The position numbers were made by a program, and so were the translations under genes. This document shows, one piece after another, positions 35,549 through 44,698 of a stretch of DNA of 64,000 nucleotides. Positions within the stretch are counted from its first letter, which is position 1, and each line of letters begins with the position of its first letter. The notes beneath the pieces were generated by a model. The model ran no database searches, had not been told where the DNA came from, and saw only the letters and a list, made by a program, of their open reading frames with translations. Source of the DNA: Nocardia amamiensis NBRC 102102 (GTDB taxonomy: Bacteria; Actinomycetota; Actinomycetes; Mycobacteriales; Mycobacteriaceae); the NCBI RefSeq assembly GCF_001612745.1, contig NZ_BDBA01000005.1, positions 62,001-126,000 on the forward strand. The letters run 5' to 3'.

Positions 35549-36727
35549 TCACCGCACCGGAGGAAGGGTCCGCTCGTTCGGATCCACACCCGGCGGCATG
35601 TGCGCGCCGTTGTTCGGCACGTTCGGCCGCGGCGCGTTCGCCGCACCACGGACAAGCTGACCCGGCGGCGGGTTCTCACAGTAGTTCCACTTCGGAATCG
35701 TGCCGTCCTGCACGACCTCGTTGCGGATCTTCGGCGTCTCGTAGGTGCAGAACGGCCGCGGCCAGATGTCGATGATCGCGTGGAACTCACTGTCGTGCGC
35801 CGGGATGCCCAGTGCCTCGCCGCCGAGCGCGAGCGAGGGGAACAGCGCCCGCAGCGCGGGCAGCCGCAACTGCGCCGCCTTGGTGATCGCCTGGAAGTTG
35901 GTCGCCAGGCTGGTGATCGGATCGGCCGTCCGGTCCACCACCGCGCCGAGGCTGGTGAGCTGGCCGGGAGCCTGATCGAGCACGCGCTGCAGTTCGGCAT
36001 TCGCGTTGTTGAACTGCTCGAACAGCGTGCCGGAGTTGCGGGTCAGGGTGGCCAGATCCGGCTGCGCCATGGACGTGGTGTTGGCGATGGTGCGCAGATT
36101 CGTGATCAGGTTCGTCGTCTGCGGCAGCAACGAGTCCAGGCCGGCCATGGCCAGGCTGATCCCGTTGACCATGCCGCGCAGCTGATCCGGTCCCGCGCTG
36201 AGCGCGATGTCCAGCTCCTGCAGGATGACCTTGAAGTGGTCCGGGTTGATCTGCGCGATCAGGGCGCTGGAGTTGTCCAGCACCGCCCACACCGGGGTCG
36301 GCGTCTGGATCTTCTCCGGATCGAACCTGATCACCGCGCCGTCGGCCAGGAACGGACCCTGCTCGGAGTTCGGCCGGAAGTCGATGTACTGCTCGCCCGC
36401 GCCGGACAGGGCCTGCACCGCGATGCGGGTGTCCACCGGGATCTTGTACTTCGCGTCGATCTGCGCGGTGGCGGTGATGGCCTGGCCGCGGTCGATGAGC
36501 TCGATCGAGGTGACCTTGCCGATCCGCCATCCGCGCAGAGTCACGTCGTTGCCGGGTTGCAGCCCGCCGGAACGGTCCAGGTTCACCATGACCGTGTAAT
36601 CCGAGCGCAGCGGATTGACCCGCATGACGTTCACCATCAGGTACGCGGCGCCGACCAGCAGCACGAGCACCAGGCCCAGGTTCGACAGCAGCAGCTTGCG
36701 CCCGGCCAGGTTGCGAAGGAAGGTCAT
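35549..36727 (-). CDS. mceF: Mce family protein, position F
   Basis: 392 residues; the ATG overlaps the mceE stop by 4 bases. An N-terminal membrane helix (LGLVLVLLVGAAYLMVNVMR) is followed by the MCE/MlaD domain (~40-115: DYTVMVNLDRSGGLQPGNDV, TLRGWRIGKVTSIEL) and a long helical region that would form part of the needle-like barrel crossing the periplasm. The tail is Pro/Asn-rich. Mce proteins of one operon form a hetero-hexamer that channels lipids to the YrbE permease. Letters here are assigned by gene order. Confidence 0.93.
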   Translation of the reverse strand: MTFLRNLAGRKLLLSNLGLVLVLLVGAAYLMVNVMRVNPLRSDYTVMVNLDRSGGLQPGNDVTLRGWRIGKVTSIELIDRGQAITATAQIDAKYKIPVDTRIAVQALSGAGEQYIDFRPNSEQGPFLADGAVIRFDPEKIQTPTPVWAVLDNSSALIAQINPDHFKVILQELDIALSAGPDQLRGMVNGISLAMAGLDSLLPQTTNLITNLRTIANTTSMAQPDLATLTRNSGTLFEQFNNANAELQRVLDQAPGQLTSLGAVVDRTADPITSLATNFQAITKAAQLRLPALRALFPSLALGGEALGIPAHDSEFHAIIDIWPRPFCTYETPKIRNEVVQDGTIPKWNYCENPPPGQLVRGAANAPRPNVPNNGAHMPPGVDPNERTLPPVR

Positions 36728-37827
36728 CGGTGTCCTCCCGCCACCCGGCCCTGCACCAGTTGCAGCACCTGGATCAGGCTCCCCGCGAAGTCCTGCAGGT
36801 CGTGCAGATCCTGCATCTTCCCGTGCTGCGGGTCGGTGAGCGCGCTGATGTCGAGGTTGGTCACGTTCCCGAACACCGCGAAACTGCTGCCCCGGAAGGT
36901 CGCGTCGATCTTCGGCCGCAGCACCCGCAGCCGATCGAGCAGCACGCCGAAGCCGTCACCGGTTCTGGCCAGCGCGTCCATCAGCTGACGGGTGTTGTCC
37001 AGCAGACTGCCGAGCTGGTCGGTGGAGGTGTTCGCGTAGTCGCCGAGCGCGGCGCTGGCCACCGACAGCTTGGTCAGCAGTTCGCCGATGGCCCGGTTGT
37101 TCTCCGCGACGGCGCCGATCATCTGCGGCAGCGTGTCGGCCACTTCGCCGAGTTCGGACCGCCGCGACTCGATAGTGTTGGCCAAGGTGCTGAACTCACC
37201 CAGGACGCTGTCCACGCGGGCGGTGTTGGCGTTCAAACTGCTGACCACACCGGTCATTTCGGTGATCAGATGGGCCAGCTGCCCGCCGCGGCCGCCGACG
37301 ATGGAGTCCAACTCCGCGCCCAGCCGGGACAAGCTCGCGATGCCGCCGCCGTTGAACAGCATGGACACCGAGATGAGCAGCTGCTCGACGGTCGCACCCG
37401 CGGAGGTGCTGTCCAGGGTCAGCGTGTCGCCGTCGCGCAACATTTCCGCGCCCGGCTCGGCCTTCGGCTTGGACACCGCGACGAACACGTCACCGAGCGG
37501 GGTGGCCTGACGCAGTTCCGCCGTGCTGCCCTTGGGCAACTCGATGTCCTTGCGGATGGTCAGATCCACGACGGCCTGGAAGTTCTTCGTCTTGATGTCG
37601 CTGACCACGCCGACATCCGAACCGCCGATCTTCACCTTCGCCTGGTCGGGCAGGTTCAGCGCGTTCTCGAACAGCGCGTGCACCGTGTAGGTGTCCCCGC
37701 TCACACCGGGTTTGGGCAGCGGCAGTTTCTCCACGGTGAACCCGCAGCCCGCGGTGACCGACACACCGGCCACCGCGACGACGGCGACCAGCGCCCTGCG
37801 TGCCTTGATCGTCATTCGGTACGTCAT
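36724..37827 (-). CDS. mceE: Mce family lipoprotein, position E
   Basis: 367 residues, linked by 4-bp overlaps on both sides. A lipoprotein signal peptide (RRALVAVVAVAGVSVTAGC) ends in lipobox TAGC with Cys28 as the lipidation site. The MCE domain follows (YTVHALFENALNLPDQAKVK, IGGSDVGVVSDIKTKNFQA), then a helical tail. The fifth mce gene is the lipoprotein in mycobacterial operons (LprK type), matching its position here. Confidence 0.94.
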   Translation of the reverse strand: MTYRMTIKARRALVAVVAVAGVSVTAGCGFTVEKLPLPKPGVSGDTYTVHALFENALNLPDQAKVKIGGSDVGVVSDIKTKNFQAVVDLTIRKDIELPKGSTAELRQATPLGDVFVAVSKPKAEPGAEMLRDGDTLTLDSTSAGATVEQLLISVSMLFNGGGIASLSRLGAELDSIVGGRGGQLAHLITEMTGVVSSLNANTARVDSVLGEFSTLANTIESRRSELGEVADTLPQMIGAVAENNRAIGELLTKLSVASAALGDYANTSTDQLGSLLDNTRQLMDALARTGDGFGVLLDRLRVLRPKIDATFRGSSFAVFGNVTNLDISALTDPQHGKMQDLHDLQDFAGSLIQVLQLVQGRVAGGHR

Positions 37828-38933
37828 TTCGTCAGTCCGAGCAGTGCGGCGGTGAGCCCGTAGTCGGGGCCGAAGTCCTGCATGTTTCCGGTGCGGCAGC
37901 CATCGGCCCGCATTTGCACGCGCTCGCAGAAGAGGCTGACGATCTCACCCGACAGCGCGGTACCGATGATCGCGTGCAGCCGGACGTATTGGTGCTCTCG
38001 GTTCACGATGCCGTCGATGTTCTGCATGACCAGCGGCGCCACGTCGACGACCTCGGTGATGCCGTAGGCGTTGTCGCGCAACTGCTGGGTGACGTTGGTC
38101 AGGCCCGCCATGGTGCCCGCCAGCTGATCCTGATACTGCGTGAGCGTGGTGCTTGTATTCGCCAAGAAGGCGTTGAGCTGGTCGAGCGTGGCCTGCAGGC
38201 CAGGGGACTGCTCGGCGAGCAGCCCGGTCATCTGGGTCACCCGGTTGCTGAAATCGCGCACCGACTGGTCGTTCTCGGCCAGCATAGTGGTGAGCTCGTT
38301 CAACTTGATGATGATGCTGGAGATCGCGTCCTTGTTGTCCACTCCGACCTTCAGTGCGCCGGACAGCGCGTTGAGGGTGTCGCGGATCTTCTCGCCGTTG
38401 CCGTTGAGCATCGGGTAGAGCACCCGGCCCGACAGCGGGCCGATGCCCTCCTGGCCCGGCTCGGGCTTGAGCGCGACGGCGAACTGATCGATCGTCTTGA
38501 TCATCGTGTCCAGTTCGACCGGCGTCTTTGTGCGCGCCTTGGGCAGGTGCGCGCCATCGGACATGGTCTCGCCGCCGGTGTAGACGGGGGTGAGCTCGAT
38601 GTGCCGGTCGGTCACGATGGACGGCGAGACGATCGCGGCCTGCGCGTCTTTCGGGATCTTCACGTCCTTGTCGATGGACATGTGCACCTCGACCAGGGTG
38701 CCTTTGGGCACCACCTTGTCGACTTTGCCGACGTCCAGGCCGAGCACCGTGATCGGATTGCCCTCGTAGATGCCCGCGATGTTCTCGAAGTCCGCGGTGA
38801 TCCGGATCGTGGTGCCCAACGCGTCGTTCACCGAACTCGGCAGCAGTGAGCAACTGCCGACCGTCAGCGCCGCGGCGCTGATCATGAGCGTCTTCGCGAC
38901 GGTCTTCAGCGGAAAAGCCGTGCGGAGTTTCAT
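37824..38933 (-). CDS. mceD: Mce family protein, position D, also lipoprotein-like
   Basis: 369 residues from ATG 38933, which overlaps the mceC stop by 4 bases; the frame is open further upstream within mceC but that is not needed. The signal region (TVAKTLMISAAALTVGSC) ends in VGSC, an acceptable lipobox, so this protein may be lipid-anchored as well as mceE. The MCE domain follows (TTIRITADFENIAGIYEGNP, ITVLGLDVGKVDKVVPKG), then a long helical region. In M. tuberculosis operons the fourth protein is not a lipoprotein as far as I recall, so two tandem lipobox proteins are noteworthy. Confidence 0.92.
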   Translation of the reverse strand: MKLRTAFPLKTVAKTLMISAAALTVGSCSLLPSSVNDALGTTIRITADFENIAGIYEGNPITVLGLDVGKVDKVVPKGTLVEVHMSIDKDVKIPKDAQAAIVSPSIVTDRHIELTPVYTGGETMSDGAHLPKARTKTPVELDTMIKTIDQFAVALKPEPGQEGIGPLSGRVLYPMLNGNGEKIRDTLNALSGALKVGVDNKDAISSIIIKLNELTTMLAENDQSVRDFSNRVTQMTGLLAEQSPGLQATLDQLNAFLANTSTTLTQYQDQLAGTMAGLTNVTQQLRDNAYGITEVVDVAPLVMQNIDGIVNREHQYVRLHAIIGTALSGEIVSLFCERVQMRADGCRTGNMQDFGPDYGLTAALLGLTK

Positions 38934-39931
38934 CCCTGGCACCCCTCGATCACTTGGGCGAAGCACAACCAGTTGTCCGGGAACATCCACGGCAGGCCGA
39001 CGTCGCCGTACGGACCGCTGCCACCCCACGAGTTCGCCAGGTAGCGCACCGTCGGCGGCATGAGCGACAGCAGCCGGTCCAGGTTGTCCTTGTTCTTCTG
39101 CAGGCCCTCGGCCATGGTGTTCAGCTGCTGGATGGTCGGCCCGAGCTGATCGTTGTTCTCGGCGCCGATCTCCTGCAGCTGCCTGGTCAGCGTCGCGACG
39201 CCGTCGAGCAGCTGGCGCAGCAGCGCCTGGCGCTCCATCACCCGGTTGGCGATGGCCTCACCCTGGGTGATCACCAGCAGCACGCTGTTGCGGTTGTCGG
39301 CGAGGATCCGGGTGACCCGGTCCAGGTCCTTCAGCAGTGCGTCGACCTCTACCCTGCGGGTATCGATCACCTTGGCCAGGGCGCCGACGCTGTCGAGTGC
39401 CTGCGCGACGAGCTCGGGCGAACCGCCCACCTGCTCGTTGATCAGATTCAGCGACTGCGCCAGCTTCTTGGTGTCGAGCGCCTCGAACTTCGGCGTGCCG
39501 ATCTGCACCACGTCGGCCAGGTTGTACGGAACGGCGGTGTTGGACAGCGGGATTCGCTTGCCCTTCAAGCCGGAGCCGTCGCCGGGCTCCAGGTCGACAT
39601 ACCTGGCGCCGAGCAGCGTGGCCATCTTGATCGAGGCGCGCGCGTCCGGCCCGAGCTTTACGTCGTCGCGCACGCTGAGCGTGAGCAGCACGTGACTTCC
39701 CTCGAGTTCGGCGCCGACCACCCGCCCGGAGGACACACCCGCGACGTTCACCTTGTCGCCGACCTTGATGCCCGCGGCCTGCACGAACTCGGCCTTGATC
39801 GACTGCTCGCCGACCCCGATGAGTTTGTAGACGCTGGACACCAGCAGCAGCACCACGATGAGGGCGCCGCCGATGATGCCCAACCAGAAGTACCGGTTGC
39901 TGTCGAACCTGGCCTTGAGTTTCGTCATCAT
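38930..39931 (-). CDS. mceC: Mce family protein, position C
   Basis: 333 residues from ATG 39931, with a second ATG three bases on; both overlap the mceB stop. A single N-terminal membrane helix (YFWLGIIGGALIVVLLLVSS) precedes the MCE domain (SIKAEFVQAAGIKVGDKVNV, AGVSSGRVVGAELEG). The C-terminal helical region has frequent Gln/Asn/Leu (ENNDQLGPTIQQLNTMAEGL). It ends DNWLCFAQVIEGCQG with two cysteines. It has no long C-terminal Pro-rich extension like that of mycobacterial MceC. Confidence 0.93.
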   Translation of the reverse strand: MMTKLKARFDSNRYFWLGIIGGALIVVLLLVSSVYKLIGVGEQSIKAEFVQAAGIKVGDKVNVAGVSSGRVVGAELEGSHVLLTLSVRDDVKLGPDARASIKMATLLGARYVDLEPGDGSGLKGKRIPLSNTAVPYNLADVVQIGTPKFEALDTKKLAQSLNLINEQVGGSPELVAQALDSVGALAKVIDTRRVEVDALLKDLDRVTRILADNRNSVLLVITQGEAIANRVMERQALLRQLLDGVATLTRQLQEIGAENNDQLGPTIQQLNTMAEGLQKNKDNLDRLLSLMPPTVRYLANSWGGSGPYGDVGLPWMFPDNWLCFAQVIEGCQG

Positions 39932-40971
39932 GGGCGGCACACCGCCGAGTTCGAGGTCCCACCGATCTGGGAGAACAGTCCGCGCGGGAACAGGATGCCG
40001 TAGAGCGTGAGGTCCAGGCCGCACAGGTACGCGTTGGCGTAGGCGCCTTCGGACGTGTGCCTGCCCGCCGCCGACAGGATGTTCGGCAGGTCGATGGCCG
40101 CCTGATCCAGCTTGGCGCCGTTGTCCAGCAGCAGGGTCAGCGCCGCGCTGGTGGAGTTCTGCGCGGTCTGCAGTTTGGGTTGGATCTGGTCCATCATGGC
40201 GACCAGCGACGTGGTGGCGCCTGCGATCTGCTCGGTGGAGGCGAGCAGCGACTGCCCCTGTTCGTACAGCCCGCCGATCAACGCCCGGGTCTGGGTTATC
40301 AGGGTCTCCAATTCATCACCTCGTTTGGCCAACCCCGCCATCACGCCCGAGAGGTTGGTGATCACATCGGACAGAATCGCGTCCCTGCGCTGGAAGTCGG
40401 TGGCCAGCTGCGCGGCCTGGACGATGAACGCACTCAACGAGACACCGTCGCCCTGCAACGCCTGGATGAAGGTCTCCGACAAGCGGTTGACCTGCTCGGG
40501 CTGCAACACCTGGAACAGCGGCTGGAAGCCGTTGAGCAGAGCCGACACATCGAACGACGGCTCGGTCCGCTCGATCGGGATCGTCGCGTTGTTCTTCAGC
40601 GGCGCCGGGCTGGAGGCCTTACCCGGAGCCAGTGCCACATACCGCTGACCGATCAGGTTCTGGTAGCGGACAAGGGCTTTGGTGTCGTCGTAGATCGTCT
40701 GGTCGCGCTGCACCACGAAGGTGACCTTGGCGACCGACTTCTTCAGATCGGCGTCGCGGCCGAGCTCGATCTTCTCCACCTTGCCCACCCGGACGCCCGC
40801 CATGCGCACGTCGTCGCCCTCGTGCAGGCCGAGCACGTCGGAGAAGGTCGCGGAGTAGGTGTAGGTGTCACCACTGACGATGCGCGCCAACGTATTCCAC
40901 ACGATCACGGTGACGAGGATCGACACGATCACGAAGATGCTGAATCCGATCAGCGGTTTACGAATGCTCAT
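39928..40971 (-). CDS. mceB: Mce family protein, position B
   Basis: 347 residues, ATG overlapping the mceA stop by 4 bases. An N-terminal helix (LIGFSIFVIVSILVTVIVWN) precedes the MCE domain (YTYSATFSDVLGLHEGDDVR, MAGVRVGKVEKIELGRDADL), then a helical barrel-forming region. Length is close to mycobacterial MceB proteins (~345 residues). No cysteine lipobox is present. Confidence 0.94.
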   Translation of the reverse strand: MSIRKPLIGFSIFVIVSILVTVIVWNTLARIVSGDTYTYSATFSDVLGLHEGDDVRMAGVRVGKVEKIELGRDADLKKSVAKVTFVVQRDQTIYDDTKALVRYQNLIGQRYVALAPGKASSPAPLKNNATIPIERTEPSFDVSALLNGFQPLFQVLQPEQVNRLSETFIQALQGDGVSLSAFIVQAAQLATDFQRRDAILSDVITNLSGVMAGLAKRGDELETLITQTRALIGGLYEQGQSLLASTEQIAGATTSLVAMMDQIQPKLQTAQNSTSAALTLLLDNGAKLDQAAIDLPNILSAAGRHTSEGAYANAYLCGLDLTLYGILFPRGLFSQIGGTSNSAVCRP

Positions 40972-42443
40972 CGTCCGGCACCGTTGTCGGACACGTGCAT
41001 GGTTCCGCCCTTCAGAATCGAGGAGAGCAGCAGATATTCGACGGTGGTCGGCTTGCGGCCGAGCAGCGCGACGATCGCCGAGTCACCCTGGTAGGAGATC
41101 GGTGCTGCCGACGGGGTGCCCTCGGGTGCGGCAGGCGCCGGTGCGGCAGGCGGGAGCAGACCAGGCGGCAGCATCGGGAACAGGCCTTCGAGCGGCGTGC
41201 CCGCGAACGGAGCGGGCACCCCGCCGGTGGGAGCTGCTGCGGTGGCCCGGGCCGGGTCCGGGGTGGTGACACCCGGGATCAAGGGCAGACCCGGCATCGG
41301 CACCACCGGCGGAAGCCCGGCGGCCGAGGCGAGCGCGCGCGGCCTCAGCTGTTCCGGCAGTTCCGGCAGTTCGGCGACAGCAGGCGCGGTGTAGCAGCTG
41401 GGGCCGACCAGCTCGCCGTAGCGCGGGCAGTCGGCCGCGCTGTACGGCCGGTACGGCGTGAGCGTGACGCCCGCGTTCCAGACCTGCTGCTGCTGCGGCC
41501 CCCAGTGGAATGTGGTGTCCATCCGGCGCATGGTCTCGCTCAGGTTGAGCAGGCTCCTGGTGATCGCGTCGGGGTCGGCCGTGAGGGCGCCGAACATATC
41601 GCTGGTCCCGGCGGTGACCTCCTTGCCGACATCCGGATTGCGGGCGAAGAGATCGTTCACCGTGTCGATGGTCCGGCTGGTGCCGGTGATCAGCGCGACC
41701 AGCTCGCTGCGCCGGTCTGCGATGGTGCGGGCGGTCTGCACCGAGCTGCCGAGCACGTCGACCAGCTCCGGCGCGGACTGGTTGAGCGCGTGGAAGGAAG
41801 CGGAGAAGTCGCCCAGTAGCACGCCGAGGTCGGGGATGGACTCGTCGACCGCCAGCAGCCAGCGGTCGAACCGCTCGACGGTGGAGCCGGGCATCCGGCC
41901 GCTGCCGTCCAGCGCCTGCGACAGGGTGCCGAGCACGCGGCCGAATTGCACCGGGTCGATCTTGTCGAGGATGTCACGCACCGTGGTGAGGGTGTCCTGC
42001 AGCGCGATGGTGCCCTGGCTGCGGTCCTCCTCGATGACCGAACCCTCGCGCAAATACTGGTCGGAAGGTCCGTTGAAGACCAGTTCGACGGAGGTGACGG
42101 CGAACAGGTTGCTCGGCACCACGCGGGCGGTCACGTTGGCCGGGATGCCGCCGGCGAACTCCGGCTTCATCTCGATCCTGACCTTCTGCAGTTCACCTTT
42201 CGCGGCGACGTCGACGTTCTGCACCGCGCCGACGAGCACGCCGCGGAACTTCACGTCGGCCCGCTCGGGCAAGCCGTCACCGGTGGTGGTCAGGTTCGCG
42301 GTGACATTGACCTTCTCCCGGAAGTAACCCTGATAGCGCAGCATCAAGAAGGTCAACGCCAAGGCGAAGACGACCAGACCGCACAGGCCTGCGATGAGCA
42401 ACTGCCGCATCGAGGGCCCACGCCCACTGGGATCGATGATCAT
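40968..42443 (-). CDS. mceA: Mce family protein, position A
   Basis: 491 residues from ATG 42443; ATG 42410 (MRQLLIAG) is an alternative. An N-terminal helix (LLIAGLCGLVVFALALTFLM) is followed by the MCE domain (KVNVTANLTTTGDGLPERAD, VKFRGVLVGAVQNVDVAAKG), the helical region, and a C-terminal Pro/Ala-rich stretch of ~110 residues (PGLPLIPGVTTPDP and similar). It starts 7 bases after the yrbEB stop. The C-terminal extension may reach the outer, mycolic-acid-containing layer. Confidence 0.93.
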   Translation of the reverse strand: MIIDPSGRGPSMRQLLIAGLCGLVVFALALTFLMLRYQGYFREKVNVTANLTTTGDGLPERADVKFRGVLVGAVQNVDVAAKGELQKVRIEMKPEFAGGIPANVTARVVPSNLFAVTSVELVFNGPSDQYLREGSVIEEDRSQGTIALQDTLTTVRDILDKIDPVQFGRVLGTLSQALDGSGRMPGSTVERFDRWLLAVDESIPDLGVLLGDFSASFHALNQSAPELVDVLGSSVQTARTIADRRSELVALITGTSRTIDTVNDLFARNPDVGKEVTAGTSDMFGALTADPDAITRSLLNLSETMRRMDTTFHWGPQQQQVWNAGVTLTPYRPYSAADCPRYGELVGPSCYTAPAVAELPELPEQLRPRALASAAGLPPVVPMPGLPLIPGVTTPDPARATAAAPTGGVPAPFAGTPLEGLFPMLPPGLLPPAAPAPAAPEGTPSAAPISYQGDSAIVALLGRKPTTVEYLLLSSILKGGTMHVSDNGAGR

Positions 42444-42450
42444 CTGATGA

Positions 42451-43314
42451 TTACCCCGAGATCCGGATTCCGGGGTCGACGCCCCAGATCGCCAATGTCA
42501 TGAACAGGTCCGCGAAGACGACCGCAATGATGCTCATCTTGATCGCCCGGCCTGCGGCCACGCCGACGCCCTCCGGGCCACCGGAGGCGAAGAAGCCGTA
42601 ATAGCACTGGATGAACGTGGTGATCGCGACGAACAGAATCGCCTTGAGCAGTGAGTAGATCACGTCGACCGGGACCAGGAACTGATAGAAGTAGTGCTGG
42701 TAGGTGCCCGCGGCGGCGCCGCCGATCAGCTGGACGGTCACCGCACAGGAGATGTACGCCACGGCCAGACCCAGGCAGTACAGCGGGATGATGGCGACCA
42801 TCGCCGCGAACATCCTGGTGCTGATCAGATAGGGCAGCGGCCGGATGGCGATGGACTCCAGCGCGTCGATCTCCTCGGAGATGCGCATGGCGCCCAGCTG
42901 CGCGGTGAAGCGGCAGCCCGCCTGGGCGGCGAAGGCCAGCGCCGCCAGCAGCGGCCCGAGCTCACGGGTTGTCGCGAATGCCGAAACGGCGCCGGTGATC
43001 GGACTCAGCCCGAGCAGGTTCAGCGAGTTGTAGCCCTGGATGCCGACGGTCATGCCGCCGAATGCGCTCAGTATGACGACGACGCCGATGGTGCCGCCGC
43101 CGACGACGAGATTGCCGTTGCCCCAGGTGACGTCGGACAGCAGCCGCCAGACTTCCTTGGGGTAGTGCTTGAGCGCCAACGGAATCGAGCCGATCGAGCG
43201 CAACAGGAAGAACACCTGGTGGCCGAGCCTGGCGAGCAGATCCACCGGTGCTTGGGCGGATTTCCGGAATGCCTGGAAGGGCCGCAGCAGCGGAGGTACA
43301 TAGGTTGATGACAC
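42451..43314 (-). CDS. yrbEB: YrbE-type permease subunit B of the Mce transporter
   Basis: 287 residues from GTG 43314. A MlaE/YrbE (DUF140) permease with about five membrane helices; the conserved EQ-loop-like region reads AMRISEEIDALESIAIRPLP, which contacts the MlaF-type ATPase. It sits 4 bases after yrbEA. With yrbEA it forms the membrane part of an ABC-like lipid importer. The ATPase (Mkl/MceG type) is not in this window and is usually encoded elsewhere. Confidence 0.95.
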   Translation of the reverse strand: MSSTYVPPLLRPFQAFRKSAQAPVDLLARLGHQVFFLLRSIGSIPLALKHYPKEVWRLLSDVTWGNGNLVVGGGTIGVVVILSAFGGMTVGIQGYNSLNLLGLSPITGAVSAFATTRELGPLLAALAFAAQAGCRFTAQLGAMRISEEIDALESIAIRPLPYLISTRMFAAMVAIIPLYCLGLAVAYISCAVTVQLIGGAAAGTYQHYFYQFLVPVDVIYSLLKAILFVAITTFIQCYYGFFASGGPEGVGVAAGRAIKMSIIAVVFADLFMTLAIWGVDPGIRISG

Positions 43315-43318
43315 CGGC

Positions 43319-44173
43319 TCAGACCACCTGTGACGGGAATAGTGCGTTGTAAACCTGGGTGATGATGAGGTTCACCCCGAACAGCATGATGGCCGAGCTG
43401 ACCACCGCGGAATTCACCGAGTTCGCGACACCGCCGGGACCACCCCGGGTGTTCAATCCGGTATCACAGGCGATGATTGCGGCCAGCAGTCCGAAAATCA
43501 GCGATTTGACCAGCGCGACGAGCAGGTCGGTGGTCACCGCGAATGACGCGAAGGTGCCGACGTAGGAACCGGGCGTGCCGTTCTGCGCGAAGATATTGAA
43601 GATGTAGCCGGTCAAGAAACCGACGAAGACCACGAAGCCGCACAGCAGCACGCTGACCAGCATCGCGGCGCCGAGGCGCGGCGCGACCAGCCTGCGCAGC
43701 GGGTCGACGCCCATCACCTTCATGGCGTCGATCTCCTCGCGGATGGTGCGCGAGCCGAGATCGGCGCAGACCGCGGAGCCGACCGCGCCCGCGATCATCA
43801 GCGAGGTGACCAGCGGAGCGCCCTGCTGGATGATGCCGAGACCGTTGGCGGCGCCGATGAACGAGGTGGCGCCGACCTGACCGGCGACCGAACCGACCTG
43901 GATGGAGACGATCACGCCGATCGGGATGGCGACCAGCAGCGTCGGCGCCGCGGAGACGCTGGCCATGAACGCGCACTGCCGGATGAACTCCCCGAAGGGG
44001 AAGCGCCTGCGGAAAATCGCGACGAACAGTTCGGCGACCGCCGCGAACCCCATGGTGATCTGGCGACCGAACGTTTCCAGCGAACGCTTGGGGTGATCCT
44101 GCCAGTACGACTTCGTCCAATCGACCGCGTCACCGAACCGTGACCCTCGGGGTGGACTCTCGGTCGACTGCAC
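43319..44173 (-). CDS. yrbEA: YrbE-type permease subunit A of the Mce transporter
   Basis: 284 residues from GTG 44173, with GGAGG about 8 bases upstream. First gene of the mce operon. Five to six hydrophobic segments and the DUF140 signature (SRTIREEIDAMKVMGVDPLR) are visible. N-terminal ~40 residues are polar (WTKSYWQDHPKRSLETFGRQ) and cytoplasmic. Transcription should begin in the AT-rich divergent region to the right; TACGGAGTA-containing repeats there may be operator sites. Confidence 0.95.
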   Translation of the reverse strand: MQSTESPPRGSRFGDAVDWTKSYWQDHPKRSLETFGRQITMGFAAVAELFVAIFRRRFPFGEFIRQCAFMASVSAAPTLLVAIPIGVIVSIQVGSVAGQVGATSFIGAANGLGIIQQGAPLVTSLMIAGAVGSAVCADLGSRTIREEIDAMKVMGVDPLRRLVAPRLGAAMLVSVLLCGFVVFVGFLTGYIFNIFAQNGTPGSYVGTFASFAVTTDLLVALVKSLIFGLLAAIIACDTGLNTRGGPGGVANSVNSAVVSSAIMLFGVNLIITQVYNALFPSQVV

Positions 44174-44231
44174 TGGCTAACCCTCCTCGACGCCGGTTGG
44201 TTGCCCCGACGACTCGTTTGCTTGACGCACC

Positions 44232-44244
44232 TTACTACGGAGTA
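44232..44244. promoter_or_regulatory. Operator-like 13-mer, copy 1 (mce side)
   Basis: TTACTACGGAGTA, inside the short dyad ACTAC-GGA-GTAGT (44234-44246), about 60 bases upstream of yrbEA. It matches the second copy at 12 of 13 positions. Confidence 0.4.
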
Positions 44245-44420
44245 GTGCAGAACACACCACCGACTTGTGATTGCAGTCATAGATGTCGCTCACCGTTGAC
44301 GAAAAGCAATGGCAGCGGCCGTGAACATTGAGATACGGCCCAGTACCAGCGCGCTGATCTCTGGCACAAGTGACAACCAACCTGCGTCAATCTCCGGCCT
44401 ATGCCGGTTGCTGTGGCGAA

Positions 44421-44433
44421 TTAATACGGAGTA
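44421..44433. promoter_or_regulatory. Operator-like 13-mer, copy 2
   Basis: TTAATACGGAGTA, same orientation as copy 1 and 189 bases from it. Repeated motifs on both sides of a divergent promoter suggest a shared regulator; no family can be assigned. Confidence 0.35.
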
Positions 44434-44698
44434 ACTTCATCAAAAATAGTATTTGATTCCGGAGACGAACACATCCGCCTCTTAGTACCACTGGGCGACA
44501 AACAGACACGCGATTTTCACAATTGCGATAGCAATCCGCTATATGAGCGAAAGATACATTGACACTGTAATGTACGAAATAGGGTTGAACCCGATCACAA
44601 TGGGGACAACCCGAAGTGGGTGACGCGCCCGAGGTCGATTACTGACACGATGGGTGCGACAGATTGATATCGTGCGGGCTTCCGACGTCTGGAGGGAC

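Larger units (their letters stand above)
44174..44698. other. 525-bp AT-rich divergent region between the mce operon and a secreted protease
   Basis: No ORF of note. The part 44400-44600 is clearly AT-richer than its surroundings. It holds two copies of a 13-mer (TTAnTACGGAGTA at 44232 and 44421), an inverted repeat ATTGC-GATA-GCAAT (44522-44535), and TACATT-GACACTGT-AATGTA (44555-44574) that overlaps a -35-like TTGACA (44559-44564). Promoters for both divergent transcripts must lie here. Confidence 0.7.
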
